Of a stretch of DNA of 24,296 bases, positions 10,844-19,971 are shown in pieces. Below the pieces are notes generated by a model that did not search any database, was not told where the DNA came from, and saw only the letters and a list, made by a program, of their open reading frames with translations. Source of the stretch: Bordetella parapertussis (GTDB lineage: Bacteria > Pseudomonadota > Gammaproteobacteria > Burkholderiales > Burkholderiaceae_B); contig CAMCYB010000029.1 in NCBI GenBank assembly GCA_945883615.1, forward strand, positions 1 through 24,296, written 5' to 3'. The position numbers and the translations under genes are program-made. Position 1 is the first letter of the stretch; the number at the start of each line of letters is the position of its first letter.

Positions 10844-10868
10844 AGGTTAATTCGTTTTTAATCGTGTC

Positions 10869-12125
10869 TTATTGAGTCTGGCCATAGCGACGCTCTACAT
10901 AGGTTTGAACAATGTGCTGAAAATCTTCGGCAATGTTTTCGCCTTTAAGTGTAACGGTGCGCTCACCGTCGATAAAAACAGGGGCGGTCGGCACTTCGCC
11001 TGTACCAGGCAAACTGATACCAATATCTGCATGACGGCTTTCACCTGGGCCGTTGACCACACAACCCATTACCGCTACGTTCATTGATTCAACGCCAGGG
11101 TATTGATCGCGCCAGACGGGCATTTGATTGCGCAAGTATGTTTGAATGCGGTCAGCCAACACTTGAAAAACCGTACTGCTTGTACGCCCACAGCCTGGGC
11201 AAGCAATAACCATTGGCGTAAAAGCACGCAAACCCATCGTTTGTAATATTTCTTGAGCCACAACCACTTCGCGACAACGATCACCACCCGGCTCGGGTGT
11301 TAATGAAATACGAATCGTATCGCCAATACCCTCTTGCAGTAAAACCGCTAAAGCGGCAGTAGAGGCCACCACACCTTTGGTACCCATACCGGCTTCAGTT
11401 AAACCCAGATGTAATGGGTAATCGCAACGTGCCGAAAGGTCTCGGTAAACAGCAATTAGATCTTGCACGTGGCTCACCTTGCACGACAAAACAATGGCAT
11501 CACCAGAAAGGCCCAACGTTTGCGCACGTTCAGCATTTGAAATAGCTGAAATGACCAACGCCTCTCGCATCACGGCTTGCGCGGTAAGGGGTTGTGATAA
11601 TTTATTGTTTGCGTCCATCATGGTGGCCAAAAGCTCTTGATCGAGGCTACCCCAGTTCACACCAATACGAACTGGTTTTTGGTGGCGACAGGCCACTTCG
11701 ATCATTTGAGCAAAATTATCGTCACGTTTTTTTCCGCCACCCATATTACCCGGGTTGATGCGGTACTTAGACAATGCTTGAGCACATTCAGGAAATTGGG
11801 TTAAAAGCTTGTGACCATTAAAATGAAAGTCACCGCATAAGGGCACGCTAATACCCATGCGATCGAGCTGCTCTCGTATGGCAGGTACTTCACGTGCGGC
11901 TTCTGGTGAATTGACTGTAATGCGTACAATTTCAGAACCCGCTTGCGCTAATTCGCGCACTTGAATCGCTGTTGCAATGGCGTCAGCCGTATCAGTGTTG
12001 GTCATTGACTGCACCAAGACTGGGGCACCGCCCCCCACACGCACAACTTCACCAGCCCAAGACACGAGTACTTGTCGCGTCATGCGACGCGCACTGGGCC
12101 CAATAACTGATGCGCTTGAATTCAT
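10869..12125 (-). CDS. ispG: (E)-4-hydroxy-3-methylbut-2-enyl-diphosphate synthase (GcpE)
   Basis: IspG is the [4Fe-4S] enzyme that reduces MEcPP to HMBPP in the MEP isoprenoid pathway. The 418 aa sequence shows the TIM-barrel part starting at [19 protein letters not shown] and [11 protein letters not shown] (121-131). The iron-sulfur ligands are Cys309 and Cys312 in CPGCGRTS and Cys355 in GCVVNGPGE, with the catalytic Glu362. It is longer than E. coli IspG (372 aa) because of an internal insert that betaproteobacterial forms commonly carry. The ATG overlaps the stop codon of the upstream rodZ-like gene as ATGA (12122-12125), a classical coupling arrangement. hisS follows after 25 nt. Confidence 0.96.
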   Translation of the reverse strand: MNSSASVIGPSARRMTRQVLVSWAGEVVRVGGGAPVLVQSMTNTDTADAIATAIQVRELAQAGSEIVRITVNSPEAAREVPAIREQLDRMGISVPLCGDFHFNGHKLLTQFPECAQALSKYRINPGNMGGGKKRDDNFAQMIEVACRHQKPVRIGVNWGSLDQELLATMMDANNKLSQPLTAQAVMREALVISAISNAERAQTLGLSGDAIVLSCKVSHVQDLIAVYRDLSARCDYPLHLGLTEAGMGTKGVVASTAALAVLLQEGIGDTIRISLTPEPGGDRCREVVVAQEILQTMGLRAFTPMVIACPGCGRTSSTVFQVLADRIQTYLRNQMPVWRDQYPGVESMNVAVMGCVVNGPGESRHADIGISLPGTGEVPTAPVFIDGERTVTLKGENIAEDFQHIVQTYVERRYGQTQ

Positions 12126-12679
12126 TGTGTCAGCTTTTTCAAAGAGTCAGGCAATTGACTCGCACTAAAAACACCGCTGTTAATAACCAAAAAAACGATA
12201 ACCACCACGACGATCAAACCTGCAACCACCCAAAATACTGGTTTTACATTAAAGGAATTTGTGTTGACCGTGTCACCTAACGCGCGTGTTGAAGTGTGAC
12301 GACCGATGCTATGACGGTCAATGTCAGAGTCGATCGCTAGCGCGTTATATAAAATATCTACGTCGATATCAATAAGCTTTGAATAATTTTTAACAAAGCC
12401 ACGTAAGCTCGCCCCTTTTGGCAAGTGCGACCAATCACCCGATTCTAAAAGCTCAACCCACTTAGCTTTAAATTTTAAACGTTGCTCAACATCTTGAAAA
12501 GAATAGTTTTTTTCTTCACGCTTAAGCTTAAGCATATTAAGTAATTCTTTCTTAGTACCAGAAAAGGCAGGCGCGACGTTTTGACCTAAATGAGCTGTGA
12601 TTGAAGCGTCTTCTGTTTTAGAAGGCTTTTCAAGTAAAGGTTGCTCTTTAACAGATGAATTTGAGTTTAAAGCGTTCAC
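12122..12679 (-). CDS. Short RodZ-like helix-turn-helix membrane protein
   Basis: RodZ links the MreB cytoskeleton to the cell-wall elongation machinery. This 185 aa protein has a Ser/Glu/Lys-rich N-terminal stretch and a RodZ-type helix-turn-helix at about residues 45-105 ([20 protein letters not shown] then [15 protein letters not shown]). A linker and one membrane segment at about 149-168 ([19 protein letters not shown]) follow. Only about 18 residues come after the membrane segment, so the periplasmic beta domain (DUF4115) of full-length RodZ (about 330 aa) is missing. There is no room for a frameshifted remnant because ispG starts at its stop codon. The GTG start overlaps the rlmN stop as GTGA and has GAGG seven bases upstream, which strongly supports it. 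Position next to rlmN and ispG is the usual rodZ place. Confidence 0.85.
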   Translation of the reverse strand: MNALNSNSSVKEQPLLEKPSKTEDASITAHLGQNVAPAFSGTKKELLNMLKLKREEKNYSFQDVEQRLKFKAKWVELLESGDWSHLPKGASLRGFVKNYSKLIDIDVDILYNALAIDSDIDRHSIGRHTSTRALGDTVNTNSFNVKPVFWVVAGLIVVVVIVFLVINSGVFSASQLPDSLKKLTQ

Positions 12680-13875
12680 GATCTAACCTCTTTGATAAGA
12701 ATGGTTTTGCGCTCTGCCGCGCGTTGTGTCAAACGGGTACGATCGATTACGTCACCAGCTAATTGACCACACGCCGCATCAATATCATCACCCCGAGTTT
12801 TACGGGTGGTCGCAATAACACCCGCAGCCTGCAAACGTTGCGCAAATTCTCTAACGCGCATCGCTGGTGAACGCGTTAAGCCCGAGCTGGGAAACGGATT
12901 AAAGGGAATCAAATTGATTTTGCACGAAATCTGCTTAGCTAATTGAATCAGTTCAGCCGCATGCGCGGGAGAATCGTTCACGTCATTGAGCATGACATAT
13001 TCAAACGTAATAAAGTCTCTTGGTGCAACGGCCAAATACCGTTCGCAGGCCTCTAAAAGTGTAGCTATAGGGTATTTTTTATTAAGCGGGACCAATTTGT
13101 CGCGTAAAGCATCGTTTGCTGCATGCAAAGAAACCGCTAATGCAACCGGACAATCTTTCGCCAAACGATCAATCATGGGCACAACACCTGACGTCGATAC
13201 CGTTACACGACGACGTGACAAGCCGTAGCCATGGTCATCAAGCATCAAACGAATAGCCCCCAACACCGCATCATAATTTAGCATGGGTTCACCCATACCC
13301 ATAAACACCACATTGCTGATAATGCGATCAAGCGGTTGGTTAGCTGAAGCTTTTGGTACTGAAGTAGATGAGTTTGTTGATTGATGACTAGAAAGTAAGC
13401 GGTGACCTTGACCCGAAGCGGTTAACTCGTGACGGGCCCACCAGAGTTGACCCACAATTTCAGCAGTCGAAAGGTTTCGATTAAACCCTTGATGCCCGGT
13501 TGAACAAAACGGGCATGCGACGGTACAACCCGCTTGGCTTGAAATACACAAGGTGCCCCGATCATCTTCAGGAATATATACCGTTTCAATTGCGTTACCT
13601 TGCCCCACATCAAACAACCACTTACGGGTAAAGTCAGTTGACTGATGACGTTCAACCACAATGGGGGGTTGAACACAACAATGCGCATGCAACCGCGCCC
13701 GAAATGCTTGGGCTAAATCAGTCATTTGATCAAAATCGGCTACGCCGCGTTGATGAACCCAACGACTGAGTTGATTAGCACGAAAAGGCTTGTCGCCCCA
13801 CTGGCTTACAAGTTTAGCCAACGATGTGGCATCAAGACCCAACAGGTTAGTAGTCGTACTGGGCATATCGGGCAT
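12676..13875 (-). CDS. rlmN: Dual-specificity 23S rRNA/tRNA adenine-C2 methyltransferase RlmN
   Basis: RlmN is a radical-SAM enzyme that methylates A2503 of 23S rRNA and A37 of several tRNAs. The 399 aa product has the cluster motif CTVACPFC (Cys117, Cys121, Cys124), the SAM-binding [11 protein letters not shown] and STSGV segments, and the C-terminal methyl-carrying Cys369 in [12 protein letters not shown]. Between the radical-SAM motif and MGMGEP there is a Ser/Gln-rich insertion at about residues 155-182 ([19 protein letters not shown]), longer than in E. coli. The ATG at 13873-13875 is followed by another in-frame ATG three codons later, so the exact start is open. It is the first gene of the long minus-strand string, 64 nt after ndk. 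Confidence 0.96.
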   Translation of the reverse strand: MPDMPSTTTNLLGLDATSLAKLVSQWGDKPFRANQLSRWVHQRGVADFDQMTDLAQAFRARLHAHCCVQPPIVVERHQSTDFTRKWLFDVGQGNAIETVYIPEDDRGTLCISSQAGCTVACPFCSTGHQGFNRNLSTAEIVGQLWWARHELTASGQGHRLLSSHQSTNSSTSVPKASANQPLDRIISNVVFMGMGEPMLNYDAVLGAIRLMLDDHGYGLSRRRVTVSTSGVVPMIDRLAKDCPVALAVSLHAANDALRDKLVPLNKKYPIATLLEACERYLAVAPRDFITFEYVMLNDVNDSPAHAAELIQLAKQISCKINLIPFNPFPSSGLTRSPAMRVREFAQRLQAAGVIATTRKTRGDDIDAACGQLAGDVIDRTRLTQRAAERKTILIKEVRS

Positions 13876-13939
13876 GATGGGGCTCTACAAACAGCATGCC
13901 AAGCATTATCATGACATGCGGTCAAATAACCATTAAAAA

Positions 13940-14365
13940 TTAACGGCTGTGAACGTTCATCTCGGGAAAGAAAAACGCGATTTCATTACGGGCAGTTTCA
14001 ACAGCATCTGAACCATGAACAGCATTAGCATCAATACTTTCTGCAAAATCAGCACGAATGGTGCCTTTTTCAGCTTTCTTAGGGTCAGTTGCACCCATTA
14101 GATCGCGATTCTTTTGAATGGCGTTTTCGCCCTCAAGCGCTTGCACAAAGACAGGGCCCGAAACCATAAAATCAACTAAATCTTTAAAGAAGGGACGCTC
14201 TTTATGCACACCATAAAAACGGCCTGCATCTTCGCGTGAAAGTTGCATCATGCGGGCGGCAATCACTTTAAGACCAGCCTGCTCAAAACGAGCCACAATT
14301 TGACCGATTACATTTTTGGCCACGGCATCGGGTTTAATAATTGACAGGGTACGTTCAACTGACAT
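13940..14365 (-). CDS. ndk: Nucleoside diphosphate kinase
   Basis: Ndk transfers the gamma phosphate from ATP to nucleoside diphosphates through a phospho-histidine, keeping NTP and dNTP pools balanced. From the ATG at 14363-14365 the protein is 141 aa and begins [18 protein letters not shown], exactly the usual family start. GGAG lies eight bases upstream. The frame is open for 11 more codons to a TTG, but that extension is not found in the family and is rejected. Key features are the KPDAV segment near residue 11, Arg87-type residues in [10 protein letters not shown], and the active-site His117 in NAVHGSD. It is divergent from valS and followed by rlmN. An ndk-rlmN order is common in betaproteobacteria. 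Confidence 0.97.
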   Translation of the reverse strand: MSVERTLSIIKPDAVAKNVIGQIVARFEQAGLKVIAARMMQLSREDAGRFYGVHKERPFFKDLVDFMVSGPVFVQALEGENAIQKNRDLMGATDPKKAEKGTIRADFAESIDANAVHGSDAVETARNEIAFFFPEMNVHSR

Positions 14366-14466
14366 GTGCAATGCTCCAGAAAATCTGTGTAAAAACAAAC
14401 ACTTTCGACAGAAAATGATAAAAAAATAAAGGTCTTTTATTTTACCATGCCGAGTTTTGACAAGCT

Positions 14467-14482
14467 CAAATCACCTGATTTG
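14467..14482. promoter_or_regulatory. Palindrome between divergent ndk and valS (possible operator)
   Basis: CAAATCA and TGATTTG form a perfect 7 bp inverted repeat separated by CC. It lies about 85 nt before the valS start and about 100 nt before the ndk start. A TTGTCA hexamer on the minus strand (14457-14462, TTGACA when read on the plus strand) sits next to it and could be a -35 box, but no good -10 partner was found for the plus strand. Operator function is an inference from shape and place. Confidence 0.3.
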
Positions 14483-14513
14483 TAGCCCTTAACGAAATGA
14501 ACAGCTAAACCCA

Positions 14514-14525
14514 GAGCAATTGCTC
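14514..14525. promoter_or_regulatory. Second palindrome upstream of valS
   Basis: GAGCAATTGCTC is a perfect 12 bp palindrome 42 nt before the valS start codon, just ahead of an AT-rich TAAAAT hexamer (14535-14540) that could serve as a -10 box. No fitting -35 box is visible at 16-18 nt. It may be a protein-binding site or chance. Confidence 0.25.
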
Positions 14526-14567
14526 GCACCTTGTTAAAATATCTGCTTAACTCCATAAGAAAACCTC

Positions 14568-17504
14568 ATGACTGATGACGCTCGTAGCTCCCTTGATGCC
14601 CTTCCAAAAAGCTTTGAACCCCATGAAATTGAACGACATTGGTATGCCGAGTGGGTTAAACGAGGCTACTTTGATGCGGGTCAACATGTACAAAAAGGGT
14701 CAGGCGATACCTTTGCTATTCAGTTTCCGCCACCCAATGTAACGGGCACACTACATATGGGGCACGCCTTCAACCAAACCATCATGGATGGTTTGATTCG
14801 CTACCATCGAATGTCTGGGGCTGATACCGTCTTTGTGCCGGGTACTGACCATGCAGGTATTGCCACTCAAATAGTGGTTGAACGCCAACTTGACGCCCAA
14901 AAAATCACTCGCCACGACCTGGGTCGTGAAGCATTTACGAAAAAAGTTTGGGAATGGAAAGAGCTTTCGGGTGGCACCATCACTAACCAAGTCAAACGCC
15001 TAGGGGCTTCAGCCGACTGGTCACGCGAATACTTCACGATGGACGAACAGCTTTCAACCGGTGTGGTTGAAACCTTTGTACGTTTATACGAGCAAGGCTT
15101 GATTTATCGCGGTAAACGCCTTGTCAACTGGGACCCAGAACTTCTCACCGCCGTTTCTGACCTTGAAGTTAACAGTGTCGAAACGCAAGGCTTTTTATGG
15201 TACGTGATGTACCCATTTGCCGATGGCCCTCAAACCATTGAAGTAGAGGGTGAAAGTCAAACCATTCCAGGCTTGGCTATTGCCACGACCCGACCAGAAA
15301 CCATGATGGCTGACGGTGCGTTGTGCGTTCACCCTGATGATGCACGTTACAAACACTTGGTGGGTAAGTTTGTAGACTTGCCTTTATGCGATCGCCAAAT
15401 ACCTATCATTGCTGACGACTTTGTTGACCCGACCTTTGGTACCGGTGTGGTCAAAATCACGGGTGCACACGACTTTAACGATTACGCCTGTGCAATGCGG
15501 CACAAGCTACCACTCATTGTTATTTTTACGCCTGACGCACATGTCAATGACAATGCGCCCGCTCAATTTAGAGGCCTTGATCGCTTTGAGGCACGTGATG
15601 CGGTCGTGAAAGCATTGGCTGAAAATCAATTTTTAATTAAAACCATTCCTCACACCATGATGCAACCCCGTGGTGACCGAACCAATGTGGTGCTTGAACC
15701 CATGTTGACTGACCAATGGTTTGTCGCCATGAGCAAGCCTGCGCCTGCAGGCACGCTTCACCCTAACCGAAGCATCACCGAAGTGGCTCTTGAAGTCGTG
15801 CGTAACGGCGAGGTGCAGTTTTTCCCTTCAAACTGGACAACCACCTACAACCAATGGCTTGAAAACATTCAAGACTGGTGCATTTCAAGGCAGCTTTGGT
15901 GGGGGCATCAAATTCCCGCTTGGTATGGTGAACATGGCGAAATATTTGTTGCGCACACCGATGAACAGGCTCAAGCAAAAGCACAAGCCAGCGGCTACCA
16001 TGGCCCCTTAAGGCGCGACCCAGATGTACTTGACACGTGGTTTTCATCTGCTTTGGTACCTTTTACAACGTTTGGTTGGCCAGAACAAACGGCAGATTTA
16101 AAAAAATATCTGCCCTCAAGTGTTTTAGTGACAGGGTTTGACATAATCTTCTTTTGGGTTGCCCGTATGGTCATGATGACCACACATTTAACGGGCAAAG
16201 TACCTTTTAAGCATGTTTATGTTCATGGCCTCATTCGCGATGCTGAAGGTCAGAAAATGAGCAAATCAAAGGGCAACACACTTGACCCCGTTGATCTGAT
16301 TGATGGCATCGACCTCGAAAGTCTGGTTACAAAACGTCTCTTTGGGCTTATGAACCCCAAACAAGCCGCACAAATAGAAAAAGATACTCGCAAGCACTTT
16401 CCAGATGGCATACCATCATTTGGAACCGATGCTTTACGCTTTACCATGGCGGCTTATGCTTCTTTAGGTCGCAATATTAATTTTGATTTAAAACGCTGCG
16501 AGGGCTACAGAAACTTTTGTAGCAAACTCTGGAATGCATCGCGCTTTGTTTTGATGCACACCGAACAGGTCAACATTGAAACACTGCAAGACGCTCAAAC
16601 ACACAAACTTTTTCAAAGCATCACACCGTTAAATCAAGCGCACCGCAGTTCCCTTACACAATCACTTGGTTTACCAGAACGCTGGGTGCTCAGTCGTTTA
16701 CAACACGTCAAGACCGAAGTGGCTAAAGGTTTTGCTGATTACCGCTTTGACAACATTGCAAATACCCTCTACCACTTCGTATGGGACGAATACTGCGATT
16801 GGTATCTTGAATTAGCTAAGGTTCAAATTCAAAGCGGCGACCCCTTTACGCAAGCGACATGCCGAGCCACGCTCATGACGGTGCTTGAAGAAATTTTACG
16901 ACTCTTACACCCAATTACGCCGTTTATTACCGAAGCACTATGGCAAAAAGTATCAGTTGTCGCGGGCACACGCACTAAAGACCAAATCAGTAGCGTTTGT
17001 GTGCAGCCCTACCCCACGGCTGAGCCGGCATTCATCGATATCGAAGCGCAGGAGCAATTTGCAGAGCTTAAAGCACAAATTGAAGCGGTTCGTGCCTTAC
17101 GCAGTGCCATGTCGATTCCACCAAGCGAACGTCTTCCCCTTGTTGCACAAGGTGATGCAATCAGGCTTGCACAACACACCCCATATTTATCTTTTATGGC
17201 TCGCTTATCAAGCATCGACATCACTGACACCATACTTACTGACACCGATGCGCCTGTTCAGGTAGTCGGCAACACGCGCTTAATGCTAAAAGTCGAAATT
17301 GATGTGGCAGCCGAATGTATTCGACTCGACAAAGAGATCGTTCGCTTGACACAAGAAATTGAAAAGATAGACAGCCAATTGTCAAATGAAGCGTTTGTTG
17401 GTCGCGCACCTGAAGCGGTTGTTATGCAAGCAAAAGCACGAAAAACTAAATTTGTTGAAACGCTTGAGAAATTTTCCGCTCAGCGGGCTCGACTAGGTGA
17501 CTAA
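14568..17504 (+). CDS. valS: Valyl-tRNA synthetase
   Basis: ValRS charges tRNA-Val and edits mischarged threonine. The 978 aa class I synthetase has the HIGH-type motif HMGH at residues 63-66 in [16 protein letters not shown]. The CP1 editing domain follows, with [19 protein letters not shown] and [21 protein letters not shown] is at 563-567, then an anticodon-binding helical domain, and a C-terminal coiled-coil arm starts at about residue 915. Length is normal. The ATG at 14568 gives the expected N-terminal [15 protein letters not shown]. Shine-Dalgarno sequence is weak. It is the only complete plus-strand gene: divergent from ndk across 202 nt and convergent with trmD across 112 AT-rich nt that hold no obvious terminator. 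Confidence 0.98.
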   Translation: MTDDARSSLDALPKSFEPHEIERHWYAEWVKRGYFDAGQHVQKGSGDTFAIQFPPPNVTGTLHMGHAFNQTIMDGLIRYHRMSGADTVFVPGTDHAGIATQIVVERQLDAQKITRHDLGREAFTKKVWEWKELSGGTITNQVKRLGASADWSREYFTMDEQLSTGVVETFVRLYEQGLIYRGKRLVNWDPELLTAVSDLEVNSVETQGFLWYVMYPFADGPQTIEVEGESQTIPGLAIATTRPETMMADGALCVHPDDARYKHLVGKFVDLPLCDRQIPIIADDFVDPTFGTGVVKITGAHDFNDYACAMRHKLPLIVIFTPDAHVNDNAPAQFRGLDRFEARDAVVKALAENQFLIKTIPHTMMQPRGDRTNVVLEPMLTDQWFVAMSKPAPAGTLHPNRSITEVALEVVRNGEVQFFPSNWTTTYNQWLENIQDWCISRQLWWGHQIPAWYGEHGEIFVAHTDEQAQAKAQASGYHGPLRRDPDVLDTWFSSALVPFTTFGWPEQTADLKKYLPSSVLVTGFDIIFFWVARMVMMTTHLTGKVPFKHVYVHGLIRDAEGQKMSKSKGNTLDPVDLIDGIDLESLVTKRLFGLMNPKQAAQIEKDTRKHFPDGIPSFGTDALRFTMAAYASLGRNINFDLKRCEGYRNFCSKLWNASRFVLMHTEQVNIETLQDAQTHKLFQSITPLNQAHRSSLTQSLGLPERWVLSRLQHVKTEVAKGFADYRFDNIANTLYHFVWDEYCDWYLELAKVQIQSGDPFTQATCRATLMTVLEEILRLLHPITPFITEALWQKVSVVAGTRTKDQISSVCVQPYPTAEPAFIDIEAQEQFAELKAQIEAVRALRSAMSIPPSERLPLVAQGDAIRLAQHTPYLSFMARLSSIDITDTILTDTDAPVQVVGNTRLMLKVEIDVAAECIRLDKEIVRLTQEIEKIDSQLSNEAFVGRAPEAVVMQAKARKTKFVETLEKFSAQRARLGD

Positions 17505-17616
17505 GTGATTTGCTTAAGTTATGAGAATAAGTAAAAACGCTTTCAATTAAGCCATGAGCAACCATCACAACTTAATATAAATACTTAATTGACACAAAAT
17601 ATAAGCTTCATTAACT

Positions 17617-18366
17617 TTATTTTTCAAGTGACTTCAAAAATAACTCATCAGCCTGAGTCAGCCACCCTTGATTTCTTGCCTGCAAGATGAGATCAGGGCG
17701 AACACGTGCAGTTAACGCCAAAGACTGCTGCCGTCGCCACTTGGCAATATTGGCGTGATGGCCTGACAACAAAACCTCAGGCACAGCGACCCCTTCTAAA
17801 ACCTCAGGCCGCGTGTAATGCGGGGCATCAAGTAAGCCAGACAAAGTAGGCTGAAACGAGTCTTGACTTGACGACTCTTGGTGACCTAACACACCAGGTA
17901 TTAAACGAACGGCCGCATCAATCATTGCCACAGCAGCAGGTTCACCACCAGACAAAACAAAATCACCTAAAGACCACTGGTCATCAATGGCTTGGTCAAT
18001 TAAACGTTGATCAACCCCCTCGTAGCGCCCACATATGAAAATTGCCCCCGGCGACGTTGCTAATTGCTGTGCGCAAGTTTGATCAAACTTCCGCCCAGCG
18101 GGCGACAACAAAATCACAGGCGCTGGGGTAGGCCTTTGGTGCTGAGTATATTCAATAGCTTTTAACAACGGCTCGGCCATCATTACCATGCCAGGCCCAC
18201 CACCATAAGGACGGTCATCAACGGTACGATGTTGATCAACAACAAACAATCTGGGGTTGCATGTTTGTAATGACCATAAATTTTGTTGATGTGCCCGACC
18301 ATTAACCCCAGCATCTCGCAAAAACGCAAAAGCTTCAGGAAAGAGCGTAACAACGTCAATGCGCAT
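17617..18366 (-). CDS. trmD: tRNA (guanine-37-N1)-methyltransferase TrmD
   Basis: TrmD makes m1G37 in tRNAs, which prevents +1 frameshifting. The 249 aa protein is a SPOUT (trefoil-knot) methyltransferase starting [18 protein letters not shown] is at 54-60 and the SAM-binding knot is [14 protein letters not shown] (111-124) followed by [14 protein letters not shown] (131-144). The catalytic Arg154 and Asp169 are present (LIPG and SSQDSF contexts). Length fits the family. It lies in the usual place after rimM but is separated by 151 nt that are mostly tandem repeat. The usual next gene, rplS, is absent: the following gene is convergent valS. No strong ribosome binding site precedes the ATG. 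Confidence 0.97.
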   Translation of the reverse strand: MRIDVVTLFPEAFAFLRDAGVNGRAHQQNLWSLQTCNPRLFVVDQHRTVDDRPYGGGPGMVMMAEPLLKAIEYTQHQRPTPAPVILLSPAGRKFDQTCAQQLATSPGAIFICGRYEGVDQRLIDQAIDDQWSLGDFVLSGGEPAAVAMIDAAVRLIPGVLGHQESSSQDSFQPTLSGLLDAPHYTRPEVLEGVAVPEVLLSGHHANIAKWRRQQSLALTARVRPDLILQARNQGWLTQADELFLKSLEK

Positions 18367-18381
18367 GGCGTAATCGCTTAT

Positions 18382-18501
18382 GAAACTTAGGTAACTAAGG
18401 AAATTAGCAACTTGAAGCTGAGTATCTCGAGAACTAAGTAAATAAGTAACTTAATAACTCATTAACTCAGAAACTCAGTAACTCAGTAACTCAGTAACAC
18501 T
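18382..18501. repeat. Degenerate 8-bp tandem repeat between rimM and trmD
   Basis: In phase-locked steps of 8 nt the spacer reads as about 15 units with consensus GTAACTCA. The best copies are at 18454-18493 (ataactca, ttaactca, gaaactca, gtaactca, gtaactca). Copies become more divergent towards trmD (for example gaaactta at 18382, ggtaacta at 18390, agaactaa at 18430, gtaactta at 18446). The period is not a multiple of three, and stops occur in the frames, so the tract is noncoding spacer. It fills most of the 151 nt between rimM and trmD. Confidence 0.8.
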
Positions 18502-18517
18502 GGTTATTTTAAGAACT

Positions 18518-19153
18518 TTAGAATTCAAATGACCAGTTCGTGTTTAGGGTGCGGGCTTTAATATCAACGGCCGTAACGTGAGCCGCAACAAAAGGGATAA
18601 GCGTGGTAACCGCACGACCTTTTTCATCAAGCACATCTACCCATTGACCTTGGGCGTCTTGCATTTGTTGACGCACTGATAAAATGGCGTGTGCAGCATG
18701 ATCAAGCACCTCATCAACCACACCTATTTTTTGAGACATTGAACGCGTTGGTGAAGATTCGTGTGCATCAGTCAACACATCACACCCGATTAAATCAACC
18801 CAATAATATTCGTCTTGTTGTGTTTGCGGAAAATCTGCCCGCGATACCCAAATGCGTTGACCCTTTAAAGCTTCAGCCTGATTACGATCTAGACCTTGAT
18901 CAAATGTAACAACGATTGAGCCACTATGCGACTTAGCAGATTTAACGTGATAGTAAACAAAATTTGGGTTTGCTAATGAAACTAACCACCAGCGCTTAGA
19001 GGTCAGTAGTGTGTCAGCCGTTGGTGAAAACGGCTGAACCTTAATTGATCCGTTCAGGCCATAAGCGTTTAAAACCCGACCAACCTCTATGAGATCATCA
19101 GGTGCTGTAATGCCTTGGTTATCAACTGAGCCAGCGAGTGGTTTATTAAGCAT
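18518..19153 (-). CDS. rimM: Ribosome maturation factor RimM
   Basis: RimM binds ribosomal protein uS19 and assists 30S head assembly. The 211 aa protein has the N-terminal RimM domain starting LIEVGRVLNAYGLNGSIKVQ (residues 21-40), DRNQAEALKGQRIWV at 89-103, and a PRC-barrel domain from YYWVDLIGC (116-124) to the end with VVDEVLDHAAHAILSV. About 20 residues precede the RimM domain, common in this group. The ATG at 19151-19153 lacks a good Shine-Dalgarno sequence. It sits in the rpsP-rimM-trmD order but is isolated by unusually long repeat-filled spacers on both sides (261 and 151 nt), so coupling to rpsP translation is unlikely. Confidence 0.94.
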   Translation of the reverse strand: MLNKPLAGSVDNQGITAPDDLIEVGRVLNAYGLNGSIKVQPFSPTADTLLTSKRWWLVSLANPNFVYYHVKSAKSHSGSIVVTFDQGLDRNQAEALKGQRIWVSRADFPQTQQDEYYWVDLIGCDVLTDAHESSPTRSMSQKIGVVDEVLDHAAHAILSVRQQMQDAQGQWVDVLDEKGRAVTTLIPFVAAHVTAVDIKARTLNTNWSFEF

Positions 19154-19208
19154 AAGTCAAAAGCAGAGGGTTTTGCACTTAATTTTAATTGCTTGAGCCA
19201 ATCACAAA

Positions 19209-19419
19209 GACTAATTACTTAGGCTAATAACTTTGGCTGATAACAAAAGGTAATCAATAAAAATAGTCACTTGGGCATATTGTGTAGGAAAGCAGTCTCG
19301 CCCACATATTTGAAGCCGTCGTGTCTAGTATCAGTGTTTAGCCGAGGTGTTTAACCGTTGTGTTAAGCCTTAGAATCTAGCCGTAGAATCTAGTCTTCGT
19401 GTATAGCTTAAGCGTTAAG
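19209..19419. repeat. Degenerate 13-bp tandem repeat between rpsP and rimM
   Basis: The spacer falls into a 13 nt period. From 19316 eight units are evident on the plus strand: ccgtcgtgtctag, tatcagtgtttag, ccgaggtgtttaa, ccgttgtgttaag, ccttagaatctag, ccgtagaatctag, tcttcgtgtatag, and cttaagcgttaag. The last includes the rpsP stop codon. A second group in the same phase lies at 19209-19260 (gactaattactta, ggctaataacttt, ggctgataacaaa, aggtaatcaataa), with weaker units between. The consensus of the main group is roughly CCGTNGTGTNTAG. A 13 nt period cannot be coding. Confidence 0.75.
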
Positions 19420-19672
19420 CCGCAGCGACCTTGGCTGAATGCTCTTTCACTAAACGAGCAACGGATGGCGAAAGCTGCGCACCCATGCTGGTCCAGTGGT
19501 GAACGCGGTCCAGCGCAATGCGTAAACGCTCATCGCTTTCGCTTGCGATAGGGTTGTAGAAACCCACGCGCTCAATAAAGCGACCATCACGACGATTGCG
19601 TGAATCAGCAGCGACTAAGTTATAAAAAGGACGTCGTTTAGACCCGCCGCGGGCCATACGAATCACCACCAT
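19415..19672 (-). CDS. rpsP: 30S ribosomal protein bS16
   Basis: bS16 is an early-binding 30S subunit protein. The 85 aa product starts [20 protein letters not shown] and continues with [20 protein letters not shown], the highly conserved bS16 core, ending in a short Ala-rich tail. AAGGA lies six bases before the ATG, one of the strongest ribosome binding sites in the window. A candidate extended -10 promoter precedes it. The stop codon lies within the last unit of the 13 bp repeat array that fills the gap to rimM. First gene of the rpsP-rimM-trmD set, 47 nt after tusA. Confidence 0.98.
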   Translation of the reverse strand: MVVIRMARGGSKRRPFYNLVAADSRNRRDGRFIERVGFYNPIASESDERLRIALDRVHHWTSMGAQLSPSVARLVKEHSAKVAAA

Positions 19673-19706
19673 GGTAATTCCTTGAAAATGTTTAAAATAG
19701 CCTCAA

Positions 19707-19715
19707 ATTCTAGCA
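19707..19715 (-). promoter_or_regulatory. Candidate extended -10 promoter of rpsP
   Basis: The minus strand reads TGCTAGAAT here, an extended -10 element (TGn followed by TAGAAT, five of six matches to TATAAT). It lies in the 47 nt between tusA and rpsP, about 35 nt before the rpsP start codon. No good -35 box is seen at 16-18 nt, which is acceptable for an extended -10 promoter. It would give a short leader and let rpsP be transcribed independently of alaS-tusA. Confidence 0.45.
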
Positions 19716-19719
19716 TGTT

Positions 19720-19971
19720 TTAAGGGCGTCTGCTGAGGTAATGCAACAAGTGGTTACCCTCTTCTATCTGTGCCACCAAAGGGTTGCCTGTTTGGTTACA
19801 AAACGCTTGAAAATCTCGTTTCGCGTTTTTATCGGTCGTTTTAACGAGCAATACTTGGCCAGCCGTTAACGAAGACAAGGCTTTCTTAGCCTTTAGTATG
19901 GGTAAAGGGCATGCCATACCGATGGCATCAACAATTGCGTCAATCTGCTCTGGCACGTTAGTGGCTGTCAT
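19720..19971 (-). CDS. TusA-family sulfur carrier protein
   Basis: TusA-type proteins carry a persulfide sulfur on a conserved Cys, for example for 2-thiouridine in tRNA or for molybdenum cofactor and sulfur metabolism. With the start at the ATG 19969-19971 the protein is 83 aa (E. coli TusA is 81). It has the signature [12 protein letters not shown] with the active Cys at residue 21, then [15 protein letters not shown] and a C-terminal beta strand. This ATG overlaps the alaS stop as ATGA, which favours it over the upstream in-frame ATG at 19990-19992 that would add seven residues. Other TusA-like families (YedF, SirA) share the motif, so the exact partner is uncertain. Confidence 0.87.
   Translation of the reverse strand: MTATNVPEQIDAIVDAIGMACPLPILKAKKALSSLTAGQVLLVKTTDKNAKRDFQAFCNQTGNPLVAQIEEGNHLLHYLSRRP

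Noticed and set aside
14366..14398. An 11-codon N-terminal extension of Ndk starting at a TTG
   Set aside because: The family starts at [14 protein letters not shown], the internal ATG has GGAG at eight bases, and the extension has no ribosome binding site.
14535..14540. TAAAAT as a valS -10 box
   Set aside because: No -35-like hexamer lies at 16-18 nt, and the TTGACA at 14457-14462 is far too distant, so no promoter is claimed.
16885..17265. 126-codon open frame overlapping valS in another frame
   Set aside because: valS coding is unambiguous here; the overlapping frame has unnatural composition and no family features.
17505..17616. Possible bidirectional terminator between valS and trmD
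   Set aside because: GCTTAA and TTAAGC can pair but are short, AT-rich and about 29 nt apart, with no stable GC stem.
18367..18517. CRISPR-like or shufflon-like repeat array near trmD
   Set aside because: The units are 8 nt and directly adjacent without spacers, so it is a simple tandem repeat, not a CRISPR or inversion system.
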